Source: Dyadobacter luticola
GTDB lineage: Bacteria; Bacteroidota; Bacteroidia; Cytophagales; Spirosomataceae
DNA length: 64,000 bases
NCBI RefSeq assembly: GCF_005860805.1
Contig: NZ_VCEJ01000002.1
Coordinates: 1,472,375 to 1,536,374 of the forward strand
Direction of reading: 5' to 3'
Part shown: positions 35,626 to 44,151 of the stretch, one piece after another
Layout: the number at the start of each line of letters is the position of its first letter
Position numbering within the stretch: the stretch's first letter is position 1
Program-made: the position numbers and the translations under genes
The notes under the pieces: model-generated
Database searches by the model: none
Told to the model about the DNA's origin: nothing
The model's input: the letters and a program-made list of their open reading frames with translations, nothing else

Positions 35626-37188
35626 ATGAAAACTACTTTTTTACTGGCTGTTTCGCTTTGTGTCGCTGCGTTTCGACCAACTTTTAGCGAACCTCAGCCA
35701 AAAGCTTTGCCTCGTATTGCGATTGCCGGTCTGGGCATCGAGTCGAGTACATTCTCGCCTGCTACCACCAGCGAAGAGGCATTTCACGCCAGGCAAGGCA
35801 AGCAGGTTTATACCGCCTACCCTTTTATGAATGCCGATTCGGGCATGCGTGCCAAAGCAACGTGGCTACCGGCACTGGTCGGAAAATCGCTGCCAGGCGG
35901 CGCTGTGACGCGGGAGGCTTATGAGTCTTTGGTAAAACAAACCTTGGAGTTACTGAAAAAGAACGGCCCGTACGACGGACTTTGGTTCGACATTCACGGC
36001 GCGATGAGCGTGGTGGGGCTGGAAGATCCGGAGGGAGATTTTATTGTCAGGATTAGGGAAGTAGTCGGCAAAAAAACGTTGATCTCTACTTCCATGGATT
36101 TGCACGGCAATGTGTCCTGGCGGCTCGCCCAAAATACAGACCTGATCACCTGCTACCGCATGGCGCCGCACGAGGATGCCATGCAAACCAAAAGAAGGGC
36201 GGTTGCAAACCTGGTTTCAAGACTGGAAAGCGGTAAAGGAAAACCAGCCTACAAGGCCTGGATACCCATACCAGTTCTTTTGCCAGGAGAAAAAACCAGT
36301 ACCCGCATTGAACCAGCAAAAACCATTTACGCTGCCGTCGCGCCGGCTTCTATGCAAAAAGGCATTATCGATGCAGCCATGTGGGTAGGCTACGCGTGGG
36401 CCGACGAGCCACGTAACCATGCGGTGGTAATGGTTACTGGCGATGACAAACAGGCCGTCACCAGTACTGCCGAAAAATTGGCCGCCAGCTTTTGGAATGC
36501 GCGTAAAGGTTTCGCATTTGTAGCCCCAACCGCCAATCTGAAAGAAGCCCTCGACAAAGCCGTCGCGAGCGACAAACATCCATTTTTTATCAGTGATTCG
36601 GGCGACAACCCGACAGCCGGCGGCGCAGGCGATGTAACCTGGACAATCACCGAGATCTTGAAACGGCCTGAATTTCAGAAAGAAAATGGTAAATCGCTCA
36701 TTTACGCCTCCATCCCCGGCCCAGAGCTGGTAGAAAAAGCCGTAGCGGCAGGAGTTGGTGGAAAAATTGATGCCGTGGCTGGCGCAAAAGTGGATTCCCG
36801 CTTTGCCCCTCCCATCCGGCTGGTTGGAACCGTGACCGCGATCCATCATGGCGACATCAATGCTGAAACCGAAGTGGTGGTAAAAGTAGGCAGCGTGTCG
36901 GTGATCGTAACCAAAAAACGGAAACCTTACCATAAAGAAGCAGATTTCACCAGGCTCGGCCTCGAACCGCGCAAAAGCGACATTGTAGTCGTAAAAATCG
37001 GATATCTTGAACCGGAACTGTACAACATGCGTGCCGACTGGATTTTGTCTTTAACGCCCGGCGGCGTGGACCAGAACCTGGAACGTCTTGATTATAAACA
37101 TATCAAAAGGCCGATGTTCCCTCTGGACAAGGATATGAAAGATCCGGATTTGAAGGCGCAGCTGGTACCATCTTCTGATAGCAAATAA
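35626..37188 (+). CDS. M81-family (MlrC-like) metallopeptidase, exported
   Basis: A 520-residue protein with a signal peptide (about residues 1-21). An MlrC N-terminal domain follows (GLGIESSTFSPATTSEEAF, GLWFDIHGAMSV, STSMDLHGNVSW, YRMAPHEDAMQTKRRA), with Asp and His residues placed as metal ligands. The C-terminal MlrC domain contains FISDSGDNPTAGGAGDVTW. The family is named for a step in microcystin breakdown, but most members act on unknown amide substrates. It is monocistronic, with terminators on both sides. Confidence 0.88.
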   Translation: MKTTFLLAVSLCVAAFRPTFSEPQPKALPRIAIAGLGIESSTFSPATTSEEAFHARQGKQVYTAYPFMNADSGMRAKATWLPALVGKSLPGGAVTREAYESLVKQTLELLKKNGPYDGLWFDIHGAMSVVGLEDPEGDFIVRIREVVGKKTLISTSMDLHGNVSWRLAQNTDLITCYRMAPHEDAMQTKRRAVANLVSRLESGKGKPAYKAWIPIPVLLPGEKTSTRIEPAKTIYAAVAPASMQKGIIDAAMWVGYAWADEPRNHAVVMVTGDDKQAVTSTAEKLAASFWNARKGFAFVAPTANLKEALDKAVASDKHPFFISDSGDNPTAGGAGDVTWTITEILKRPEFQKENGKSLIYASIPGPELVEKAVAAGVGGKIDAVAGAKVDSRFAPPIRLVGTVTAIHHGDINAETEVVVKVGSVSVIVTKKRKPYHKEADFTRLGLEPRKSDIVVVKIGYLEPELYNMRADWILSLTPGGVDQNLERLDYKHIKRPMFPLDKDMKDPDLKAQLVPSSDSK

Positions 37189-37199
37189 AAGGTTAAGTG

Positions 37200-37226
37200 A
37201 GCCTGGCGGCGAAAGTCCGTCAGGCT
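37200..37226. terminator. Bidirectional intrinsic terminator
   Basis: AGCCTGGCGG / CCGTCAGGCT form a 10-bp stem with one G-U pair, followed by ATTTTATT. It sits between convergent genes. Confidence 0.8.
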
Positions 37227-37229
37227 ATT

Positions 37230-37571
37230 TTATTCTACTTTATATAAATCCCCAAGCTTCTTTGGCGCGACTTCCCGGTACGCACTTGTCAGCGCGTCGC
37301 GAAGCATATCTTCCCGCACCTGATTTAATTCCACCAAAGTCCAGCCCTGCTTGCCCCATTTATTGGGTACCGGATAAATGACCGATTTATCGTGCAAACC
37401 AAAAACCTCCTGGTCGATCGGACTTAATTTCAGCGAAGCCCGGGCAGCTTTTTCATCCAGGGTGGCGAAGATCTTCTTTCCAACGCGAAAAGCAGCTTTG
37501 TCGAAATGCGGCGCTTCGGTGGTTTCCTGAAAAGAAAGCGCAATGTTCCTGAATTCTTCGATTGAAACCAT
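37230..37571 (-). CDS. MmcQ/YjbR-family protein
   Basis: A 113-residue protein: MVSIEEFRNIALSFQETTEAPHFDKAAFRVGKKIFATLDE, then NKWGKQGWTLVELNQV and LTSAYREVAPKKL. These are the hallmarks of the CyaY-like-fold YjbR family (often called DNA-binding, without a proven role). Single gene with a -7 box TAAATTTG at 37618-37625. Confidence 0.9.
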   Translation of the reverse strand: MVSIEEFRNIALSFQETTEAPHFDKAAFRVGKKIFATLDEKAARASLKLSPIDQEVFGLHDKSVIYPVPNKWGKQGWTLVELNQVREDMLRDALTSAYREVAPKKLGDLYKVE

Positions 37572-37617
37572 GTGAGGTGGTGGTTGGAGTTTGTCGGTAA
37601 GTGGCTGTGGGAATGTT

Positions 37618-37625
37618 CAAATTTA
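37618..37625 (-). promoter_or_regulatory. Candidate -7 box TAAATTTG for the YjbR-type gene
   Basis: Exact TAnnTTTG on the minus strand, 46 bp before the start codon. It lies back-to-back with the rightward promoter of the methyltransferase gene. Confidence 0.5.
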
Positions 37626-37657
37626 CCCAAATAAAAGTCAGGCTCGGGATTAATCTT

Positions 37658-37665
37658 TAAGTTTG
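37658..37665 (+). promoter_or_regulatory. Candidate -7 box TAAGTTTG for the THUMP methyltransferase gene
   Basis: Exact TAnnTTTG match 22 bp before the ATG at 37688, giving a short leader. Confidence 0.5.
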
Positions 37666-37687
37666 CGGGCTAAAATGATTTTTAAAA

Positions 37688-38860
37688 ATGCAGTTTTTCA
37701 AAACAGTTGCCCCGATCACCATTACCTGCCACAACCGCCTCGCACCAAGCCTCGAAAAGGAAGTGACAGAACTTGGTTTTACCATTCTAGACAAATTTAT
37801 CACAGGCGTCCGGGTCAGGGGCACGATGAATGACTGCATCCGACTTAATCTTAACTTATTCTGCGCCAGCCAGGTATTATATAGCCTGGGTAGTTTCAAA
37901 GCGAAGAACCCCGACGATGTTTACAAACACTTACTGGGCATTTCCTGGGAGGACATCATTCCCGATAACGGTTACTTCTCCGTCACCAGCGGCGTTCAGA
38001 CTCCCACCGTCAACAACAATATGTATGTGAATGTGAAGGTGAAAGACGCAATCGTCGATCGGATCAGGGAGAAAAAAGGCGAGCGTCCATCCTCGGGGCC
38101 CGACTTGTCGGCTACCGTGATACATTTATATTGGAAAGATGAAAATGCCGAAATTTTCATAGATACCTCCGGCGATTCACTGGCGCGCCATGGTTACCGC
38201 AAGATTCCCGGAAAAGCGCCGATGCTGGAAGGTTTGGCCGCAGCCACGATCCTTTCAAGCAACTGGGACAGGCAATCAACATTCATCAATCCGATGTGCG
38301 GCTCGGGAACATTAGCCATCGAAGCAGCATTGATTGCCAGCAAAAGTCGTCCCGGTTTGTTCCGCAACAATTTTTCATTCATGCATTTACAGGGCTACGA
38401 CGAAGAATTTTATTACGCCGAAACCGATAAGCTCGATGAGCAGATCATTGAGGTACCCAACCTCCGCATCATCGCCACCGACCACAGCCAGGAGGCTGTC
38501 GCGAATGCGAAAAAGAATGCGATTGCGGCTGGCGTGGCCGATATGATCGAGTTTAATGTTTGTGATTTTGCCGAAACCGAAGTGCCGCAGGAACATAAAG
38601 GGGTGTTTTTTGTGAACCCGGAATACGGCGAGCGTCTTGGAGAAGTAAAAGAACTCGAAGAAACTTATGGACGAATTGGTGATTTTATGAAACAAAAGTG
38701 TGGAGGATATTCCGGATATGTGTTTACCGGTAACATGGAGCTGGCCAAGAAAATTGGGTTGAAAGCAAGGCGCAGAATTGAGTTTTATTCGGGTAAAATC
38801 GACTGTCGCTTGCTGGAATACGAGCTTTATGAGGGTACGCGCCGGGAAAGTGTGTCCTAA
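37688..38860 (+). CDS. THUMP-domain class I rRNA (guanine-N2)-methyltransferase (RlmL N-domain/YpsC-like)
   Basis: A 390-residue protein. An N-terminal THUMP RNA-binding region (about 45-160; FITGVRVRGTMNDCIRLNLNLF) precedes a SAM-dependent methyltransferase domain with NPMCGSGTLAIEAALIAS (motif I) and IIATDHSQEAVANAKKNA. The catalytic motif is VNPEYGERLG, with Glu where many homologues have a second Pro (NPPYGERL). Family members methylate N2 of a 23S rRNA guanine. Single gene with its own promoter. Confidence 0.9.
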   Translation: MQFFKTVAPITITCHNRLAPSLEKEVTELGFTILDKFITGVRVRGTMNDCIRLNLNLFCASQVLYSLGSFKAKNPDDVYKHLLGISWEDIIPDNGYFSVTSGVQTPTVNNNMYVNVKVKDAIVDRIREKKGERPSSGPDLSATVIHLYWKDENAEIFIDTSGDSLARHGYRKIPGKAPMLEGLAAATILSSNWDRQSTFINPMCGSGTLAIEAALIASKSRPGLFRNNFSFMHLQGYDEEFYYAETDKLDEQIIEVPNLRIIATDHSQEAVANAKKNAIAAGVADMIEFNVCDFAETEVPQEHKGVFFVNPEYGERLGEVKELEETYGRIGDFMKQKCGGYSGYVFTGNMELAKKIGLKARRRIEFYSGKIDCRLLEYELYEGTRRESVS

Positions 38861-38942
38861 AAAAGGCTGGTTTTCACTATTGCGTGCCAGAAACTGGCAT
38901 AATATTTAAACCATTCTGAGCATAATCAAACAACAATTTGTC

Positions 38943-39122
38943 ATGAGACAAGCACAGAATTCGGGTACCATGCATCAGATGCAAAGCTCCCGGGCAAAGG
39001 CCGAAAACAAGGACAATTTGGACAGTAGGCACAGAGAAGAAGAGATGGTAAAAGGTAATCATCTCACGAACAATGAGAAGGATCATCATAGCCTCGGCAA
39101 AAACCAACGGCAACATCAATAA
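38943..39122 (+). CDS. Small hydrophilic protein of 59 residues, unknown
   Basis: An ATG at 38943 opens a 59-codon frame: MRQAQNSGTMHQMQSS at the start, a charged middle (KAEN, KDNLDSRHREEEM) and an H/N/Q-rich end (KDHHSLGKNQRQHQ). It has no hydrophobic segment and no domain I recognise. It is followed 35 bp downstream by a strong terminator hairpin in the correct orientation, and it fills an otherwise empty gap after the methyltransferase. These points favour a real small gene, but homologues would be needed to prove it. Confidence 0.5.
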   Translation: MRQAQNSGTMHQMQSSRAKAENKDNLDSRHREEEMVKGNHLTNNEKDHHSLGKNQRQHQ

Positions 39123-39156
39123 AGATTCTTTGTGTTTATTGTGATTAGATTGAGTT

Positions 39157-39190
39157 AGCCGGCCCCGATTTTCGGGTCCGGCTTTTTTTT
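39157..39190. terminator. Intrinsic terminator between convergent genes
   Basis: AGCCGGCCCCGA / TCGGGTCCGGCT form a 12-bp stem with one mismatch and a 3-nt loop, followed by eight T. It serves the small gene and overlaps the 3' end of the isomerase-like gene. Confidence 0.9.
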
Positions 39191-40628
39191 AGCAGACGAC
39201 GATCGTTTCGATACCCAGTAACTGACCCAGCTTTTTGATCTTGGAAGAAATATGTCCCACACCGACGGCACAATGGTGCGCCGGGCCATGACTATTCCAG
39301 CCTTCCACAAACTTCCGCGCACCGCACGAAAACCGGTAGCGGCTATTCGTATTCCCGATTTCCAGGATCGGCCCTTCTACCGACTCGCCCTCGGCAACCA
39401 GCAAATTCACTTTTCCATCCCAGGTTTCCACCACCGAAAGCAAGGTTACCGGCCCATGTTTCACACACATTTCCACCGAAAGACCATTGCCCACTTTTCC
39501 ATGATATACATACAGCGGCCGCACTTTGGTTTTACCTTCGGCGATTGCAATATGCCCCGGTCCGTCGTGGCCCATCAGCACGATGTCGTCATTGAAATCC
39601 ATCGCATAATATTCTGTAAATGAGCCGCCCGCGCCGAAGCTGTCCATGATTTTCATGGCCTGCGCATTTTTGATTTCATACTCTCCCGCCACCGGAATTC
39701 CGCGTGAAGTCAGCAGGGAATTTCCAAGAATGACCGAGCTCATCGCATCCTCATTCATCGGGTTTCCCGTGCCTTTGTGGTAGTAAGCCATGGAACCCAG
39801 CTGATGTTTTTCCACGAGTTTGTCCAGCGCCACCGCAGTACGCGCGGCACGTTTGATCTCCGGTTCGGAGCAATCAGGCTGGATGTCAAAATTCGTATCG
39901 AAACGGGCGCACATTGCGTCGATCTCCGTTTCAGAAACTTCCTGCCGTAGGGCTGAAAGTTCATCCACTTCGATCACCTCAATATGTCCGCCGAATGTGG
40001 CGGACTGACGTGTCAGATCGGTATAAATATCAAGCATGCCGCCATAATAATTTCCCATGATACCCAGCCGGTTATGCGCCATAATGTTGGCTACATTAGC
40101 GGCTGTAATCCACTCGGCTACCTCGTCCCAGGCTTGGGGATCATTGTGCAGCATGCCCGTGATCTGATAAAAAGGGATTTGCGAGCGGTTGAAAACATTG
40201 GCGATCTCGGGCACCGGGCAGGCCGAGCAGTAAGCCAGCCACTCCCCCGTCATCTTGGTTCGGTCATTCAGGCTGTTAAACCATTTGTAGTCGATCGCCG
40301 GCTCGGGCACCAGGTTCAGGACGATCACCGGCACTTTGGCGCGCCTCACCACAGGCAGCACCGTGGACGAAAGCGCATAAGTGGTCACATACAAAAAAAT
40401 CAGGTCCACATCCTCCCGCCGAAAGGTATGCCCCGCCTCCATCGCATTTTCCGGCGTGTCGATCAGCCCGAGGTTAACGATTTCTGCACCGAAACCCGTC
40501 AGTTTTTCCTCCACCACATTCACGTAGCCGCGGAGCCGGTCTTCCAGTCCATCAAATTGTTCCCAATATGCTTTCAGCCCAATCCCGAAAAGCCCGGCTC
40601 TCAAATGATATTTTCCTTTTGTCAACAT
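39189..40628 (-). CDS. L-fucose/L-arabinose isomerase-family protein
   Basis: A 479-residue protein without signal peptide. It contains RAGLFGIGLKAYWEQFDGLEDRL at the N-terminus, DLIFLYVTTYALSSTVLPVVRRAKVPVIVLN, RLGIMGNYYGGMLDIYTD, and a C-terminal domain with GHDGPGHIAIAEGKTKVRPL and WNSHGPAHHCAVGVGHI. The fold is that of ketol isomerases acting on L-arabinose or L-fucose. However, it is clearly not classical AraA or FucI, so the substrate is open. It is divergent from an AraC regulator across 174 bp, suggesting sugar-inducible control. Confidence 0.8.
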   Translation of the reverse strand: MLTKGKYHLRAGLFGIGLKAYWEQFDGLEDRLRGYVNVVEEKLTGFGAEIVNLGLIDTPENAMEAGHTFRREDVDLIFLYVTTYALSSTVLPVVRRAKVPVIVLNLVPEPAIDYKWFNSLNDRTKMTGEWLAYCSACPVPEIANVFNRSQIPFYQITGMLHNDPQAWDEVAEWITAANVANIMAHNRLGIMGNYYGGMLDIYTDLTRQSATFGGHIEVIEVDELSALRQEVSETEIDAMCARFDTNFDIQPDCSEPEIKRAARTAVALDKLVEKHQLGSMAYYHKGTGNPMNEDAMSSVILGNSLLTSRGIPVAGEYEIKNAQAMKIMDSFGAGGSFTEYYAMDFNDDIVLMGHDGPGHIAIAEGKTKVRPLYVYHGKVGNGLSVEMCVKHGPVTLLSVVETWDGKVNLLVAEGESVEGPILEIGNTNSRYRFSCGARKFVEGWNSHGPAHHCAVGVGHISSKIKKLGQLLGIETIVVC

Positions 40629-40728
40629 ATCAAAAAATACAAATCAATCTAAAAGATCAAAATCAGAAAATTTGCGCATTCTAATTTTTTTTATTGAATT
40701 TTACAGTCCGGAAAGCGAATATTGGAAA

Positions 40729-40736
40729 TAAGTTTG
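40729..40736 (+). promoter_or_regulatory. Candidate -7 box TAAGTTTG in the isomerase/AraC spacer
   Basis: Exact TAnnTTTG on the plus strand, 67 bp before the AraC start codon. Confidence 0.35.
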
Positions 40737-40802
40737 CAAAAATAGGATACGAATAAGATTTGCGACAATGAATAATCTGCCTCATTATTTGCACATATTG
40801 AT

Positions 40803-41690
40803 ATGGAACTCTACCGAAAATACTTTGACTCCGAGCAGCTCGCCAAACTGGCCGATGCCGAACCGAACTGGGGTGTCACGATCCTGAATGTCGGGCATAA
40901 CATTCACCCTGCGCAAAAGCCCTATCCCGACGCCAATCACCCCGCTAGCTACCATTTCGACTGGGAAAAAGGGCGGGTGATCCAGGAATTTCAACTGGTG
41001 TACATTTCGAGCGGCAGCGGCATTTTTGAAACAGAAACCATTCCGCCGACGCTGGTGGAGGCGGGTACCGCTTTTCTGCTTTTCCCGAATGTCTGGCATC
41101 GGTACAAGCCCACGCTAGATACCGGCTGGGAGGAATTCTGGGTGGGGTTCGGCGGACATTATTCCGAGTACCTGATGCGGCAGGAATGTTTCAAACCGGA
41201 AAGCCCGCTGATTAAGATCGGTTTTAATTCGGAGCTTTTGAATGTGTTTTTAAGGCTGGTCCAAACATTGAAATTCGAAGGCGTCGCCTACCAGCAGATA
41301 TCTTCCTGCCTGGTGATTCAGCTTTTGGGACTCATCTACGCCTCGGCGCTGATGACCGATCAGGCGCAATCGTATAAAGAAAAACTGGTGCACCGGATGC
41401 GGTACCAAATCCACGAAAACTGCACAGGCGTGATCGATATGGAAAAACTGGCGACGCAAAACGGCGTGAGCTACGGGTGGTTCAGGAAATCTTTCAAAGA
41501 AGTGACGGGTACGTCGCCGGGTCAGTATCATTTGAATTTGAAGATTGAAAAAGCTTGCGAAATGTTACGTGAAACCTCTTTTTCCATTTCAGAAATTGCC
41601 TACAAAGCCGGGTTCGAATCGGAATTTTATTTTTCAAGGATTTTCAGGAAAAAGATGACCGTAACACCCTCTGCGTACCGGGAAGGCTAG
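40803..41690 (+). CDS. AraC-family regulator with N-terminal sensor domain
   Basis: A 295-residue protein. An AraC-binding (cupin) domain comes first (about residues 20-120; EFQLVYISSGSGIFETETIPPTLVEAGTAFLLFPNVWHRY). The C-terminal HTH pair occupies about 195-295 (VIDMEKLATQNGVSYGWFRKSF ... SISEIAYKAGFESEFYFSRIFR). It probably controls the divergent isomerase-like gene in response to a sugar (inference from position). Confidence 0.88.
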   Translation: MELYRKYFDSEQLAKLADAEPNWGVTILNVGHNIHPAQKPYPDANHPASYHFDWEKGRVIQEFQLVYISSGSGIFETETIPPTLVEAGTAFLLFPNVWHRYKPTLDTGWEEFWVGFGGHYSEYLMRQECFKPESPLIKIGFNSELLNVFLRLVQTLKFEGVAYQQISSCLVIQLLGLIYASALMTDQAQSYKEKLVHRMRYQIHENCTGVIDMEKLATQNGVSYGWFRKSFKEVTGTSPGQYHLNLKIEKACEMLRETSFSISEIAYKAGFESEFYFSRIFRKKMTVTPSAYREG

Positions 41691-41744
41691 AAATCGGTTC
41701 AAAAGCATTCAATTTTCGTCCGGAACATTCGTTGATAGGCTACC

Positions 41745-42317
41745 ATGAAGCACTACATTCCTCTGATTTTAGTCGCACTTTTTGCTACTTCCTGCGAGTG
41801 GCTGGGCAACTCGCCGAGTTTCAGCGACGATTTTATCACCTACACCATCCAGAAGGGCAACCACGATCCGGACAACAACATTAACACCCCATTTACCTCA
41901 ACCACCCTGCATTTTCAGGCGCTTTTTGACAGTACCTGTGTGTACCAAAATGCCGTTGTGGAAAACCAGAATGATATCAATAAACTCTACGGATTCTCTG
42001 ATTGCAGCTCAACGCACCAGAATAATAGTGCGCGTTTTGGCTGGAACTGGCGCGAAGGTGCGCTGCGGATCTACGCTTACATTTATGTGAACGGGCAGCG
42101 CATGGAAAAAGAATTGGGCACTGCCGAGTTGAATGAGCCGACGGGTTTCAAGATCGAAGCGAAAGATAATTCGTATATTTTCACCTACCGCGGGGTAGAA
42201 ACAACAATGCCGCGCCACTGTTCAGGCGGCGTCGGCATTGCGTATAAGCTGCTTCCTTATTTTGGCGGCGATGAAACTGCGCCGCAGCTTGTCAGGATCA
42301 AAATCAGGAATTTATAA
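41745..42317 (+). CDS. Lipoprotein of unknown function
   Basis: A 190-residue protein with a lipoprotein signal (PLILVALFATSC, then EWLGNSPSF). The mature part contains TIQKGNHDPDNNINTPFTSTTLHF, Trp/Tyr-rich strands (FGWNWREGALRIYAYIYVNG) and PRHCSGGVGIAYKLLPYFGGDETAPQ. I recognise no family; it looks like a small beta-rich envelope protein. Its 3' end overlaps that of the convergent TreZ gene by 14 bp, so no terminator separates them. Confidence 0.7.
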   Translation: MKHYIPLILVALFATSCEWLGNSPSFSDDFITYTIQKGNHDPDNNINTPFTSTTLHFQALFDSTCVYQNAVVENQNDINKLYGFSDCSSTHQNNSARFGWNWREGALRIYAYIYVNGQRMEKELGTAELNEPTGFKIEAKDNSYIFTYRGVETTMPRHCSGGVGIAYKLLPYFGGDETAPQLVRIKIRNL

Positions 42318-44151
42318 CATTGGCATAAATACTGCACGATTCCGCCGGAACATTCAAGACGCCAGTGTTAATCTCCTCATCCAATGTTCGTTCCCCTTTC
42401 CAGCTTTCGTCAGAAGAAGTGATCAGCTTCTTCCAGCTTTTCTGATCTCCTGGCAGCGAAACTTCCTGTGAAGATTTAGAAAAATTCAAAACACCCACAA
42501 CTTCCTGCTCCGCCGAAATGCGGTGGATTAAGATCATTTCCTTATCAGGAAAAGCCTCCACTGTCAGGCCATCGCGATCGGTATTGTTTAGAGCCGACTG
42601 CGTTTTTCTCAGATGAATCAATTTTTTATAAAACTCAAACATCGTCTTATGCGGCTCTTCGCTCAGCAAATCCCACTGTAATTTCGACGCGTTGAATGTA
42701 TCCTCCGACATCGGATCGGGCGCTTCGCCTTCCAGGTGAAATGCAGAAAATTCCTTTTTACGGCCTTTTCTGACGGCTTCTGCCAGCTCAGGATCCGTGT
42801 GGCTGACGAAATACTGAAACGGATTCGGTTCGCTCCATTCTTCTCCCATAAATAGCATCGGCAGATAAGGACTGATCATTACTGCACCCGCCAAAAGTTT
42901 CTGCATTTCAAAACTCACCAGCTGGCTGGTACGCTCGCCGAGCATCCGGTTTCCGATATGGTCATGATTTTGGGAAAAAACCACAAACTGTCCGCCGGGA
43001 CTTCCCTCGGCTTTTACACCAAAACGCCGCTTGCGGTGCTCCGACCACTGACCGTCAAAAACGTACGCGTCCTGATAGGATTTCGCCAGCGAAACAATCG
43101 GGTCAAAATCAGAATAATAACCGCTTTTTTGCTGACCCGACGATACCCGCAAAGCATGGTGAAACTCGTCGATCCACTGCGCATCCATGCCGTAGCCGCC
43201 TGCGGAAATCGGGTTAATAAACCGTGTATCATTCAGGTCCATTTCCACGATCAGGTAATGTTGCCGGCCGGTTTGCTGAGAGAGTTCATCCACCCGCTCG
43301 CGGATTTCCTGCAAAAGCTGCCTCGGCCCAAAATCCTTGATAGCATGAACCGCATCGAGCCGCAGCCCGTCAATGTGGAAATTGCGGAACCACATCAGCG
43401 CGTTTTCAATAAAATATTGCCGCACGCCGTCACTCCAAGCATCGTCAAAGTTCAGCGCGTCGCCCCAGGGCGTGTTGTATTTATCGGTAAAATACGGTCC
43501 GTACTTCGAAAGAATGTTTCCTTCCGGCCCAATGTGGTTGTACACCACGTCCAGGACCACCGCGATACCCTTGGCATGACAGGCATCGACCAAATGCTGC
43601 AAACCTTCCGGCCCGCCATAAGAATCCTGCACACAATAAGGAAAAACGCCATCATAACCCCAGTTACGTGGCCCGGCAAACTGGGACACCGGCATAATCT
43701 CGATCGCATTCACGCCCAGCTCAACCAGGTAGTCCAGCTTGCTTTCTACCGCTTCAAAAGTTCCTTCCGGCGTAAATGTGCCGACGTGCAGCTCGTACAT
43801 GATGTAATCTTTCAGGGCAGGATTTTGCCAATCCTTATCCGTCCACTGCATATTCTTCACATCATGCGCCCCCGACGGTCCGTGCACACCCTGCGGCTGC
43901 GACAAGGAAGCCGGGTCGGGCAAAGGCTCGTCGTCATTCACCATAAACTGGTAAAGATCACCCGGTTTCAGCTCCGCGGTCATCAGCGACCAGTAGCCAA
44001 ACTGTTCCTTTTTTAAAAGTAATTTCTTGTTTTTGTCCGTAATTGCAACCGTTACTTGCTCCGCTTCCGGTGCCCACACCAGTATTTTTGCCTCGCCAAA
44101 TTCATTAAAGCTCACGCCCGGCTGCCCGTGCCAAATCTCAGTCGCATTCAT
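42304..44151 (-). CDS. treZ: Malto-oligosyltrehalose trehalohydrolase (TreZ)
   Basis: A 615-residue GH13 enzyme. An N-terminal CBM48-like domain (about 1-95; GVSFNEFGEAKILVWAPEAEQV) precedes a TIM barrel with VYNHIGPEGN, HIDGLRLDAVHAIKDFG (nucleophile Asp), YLIVEMDLNDTRFI (acid Glu) and SQNHDHIGNR. The Glu is followed by DLNDTRF, as in TreZ, not in branching enzyme. It releases trehalose from maltooligosyl-trehalose. It overlaps the GlgX gene by 4 bp (ATGA). The usual partner TreY is not in the window. Confidence 0.9.
   Translation of the reverse strand: MNATEIWHGQPGVSFNEFGEAKILVWAPEAEQVTVAITDKNKKLLLKKEQFGYWSLMTAELKPGDLYQFMVNDDEPLPDPASLSQPQGVHGPSGAHDVKNMQWTDKDWQNPALKDYIMYELHVGTFTPEGTFEAVESKLDYLVELGVNAIEIMPVSQFAGPRNWGYDGVFPYCVQDSYGGPEGLQHLVDACHAKGIAVVLDVVYNHIGPEGNILSKYGPYFTDKYNTPWGDALNFDDAWSDGVRQYFIENALMWFRNFHIDGLRLDAVHAIKDFGPRQLLQEIRERVDELSQQTGRQHYLIVEMDLNDTRFINPISAGGYGMDAQWIDEFHHALRVSSGQQKSGYYSDFDPIVSLAKSYQDAYVFDGQWSEHRKRRFGVKAEGSPGGQFVVFSQNHDHIGNRMLGERTSQLVSFEMQKLLAGAVMISPYLPMLFMGEEWSEPNPFQYFVSHTDPELAEAVRKGRKKEFSAFHLEGEAPDPMSEDTFNASKLQWDLLSEEPHKTMFEFYKKLIHLRKTQSALNNTDRDGLTVEAFPDKEMILIHRISAEQEVVGVLNFSKSSQEVSLPGDQKSWKKLITSSDESWKGERTLDEEINTGVLNVPAESCSIYANVINS

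Noticed and set aside
42958..44016. 352-codon plus-strand open frame
   Set aside because: Antisense shadow of treZ; composition is rich in Arg/His/Val and no motif is visible.
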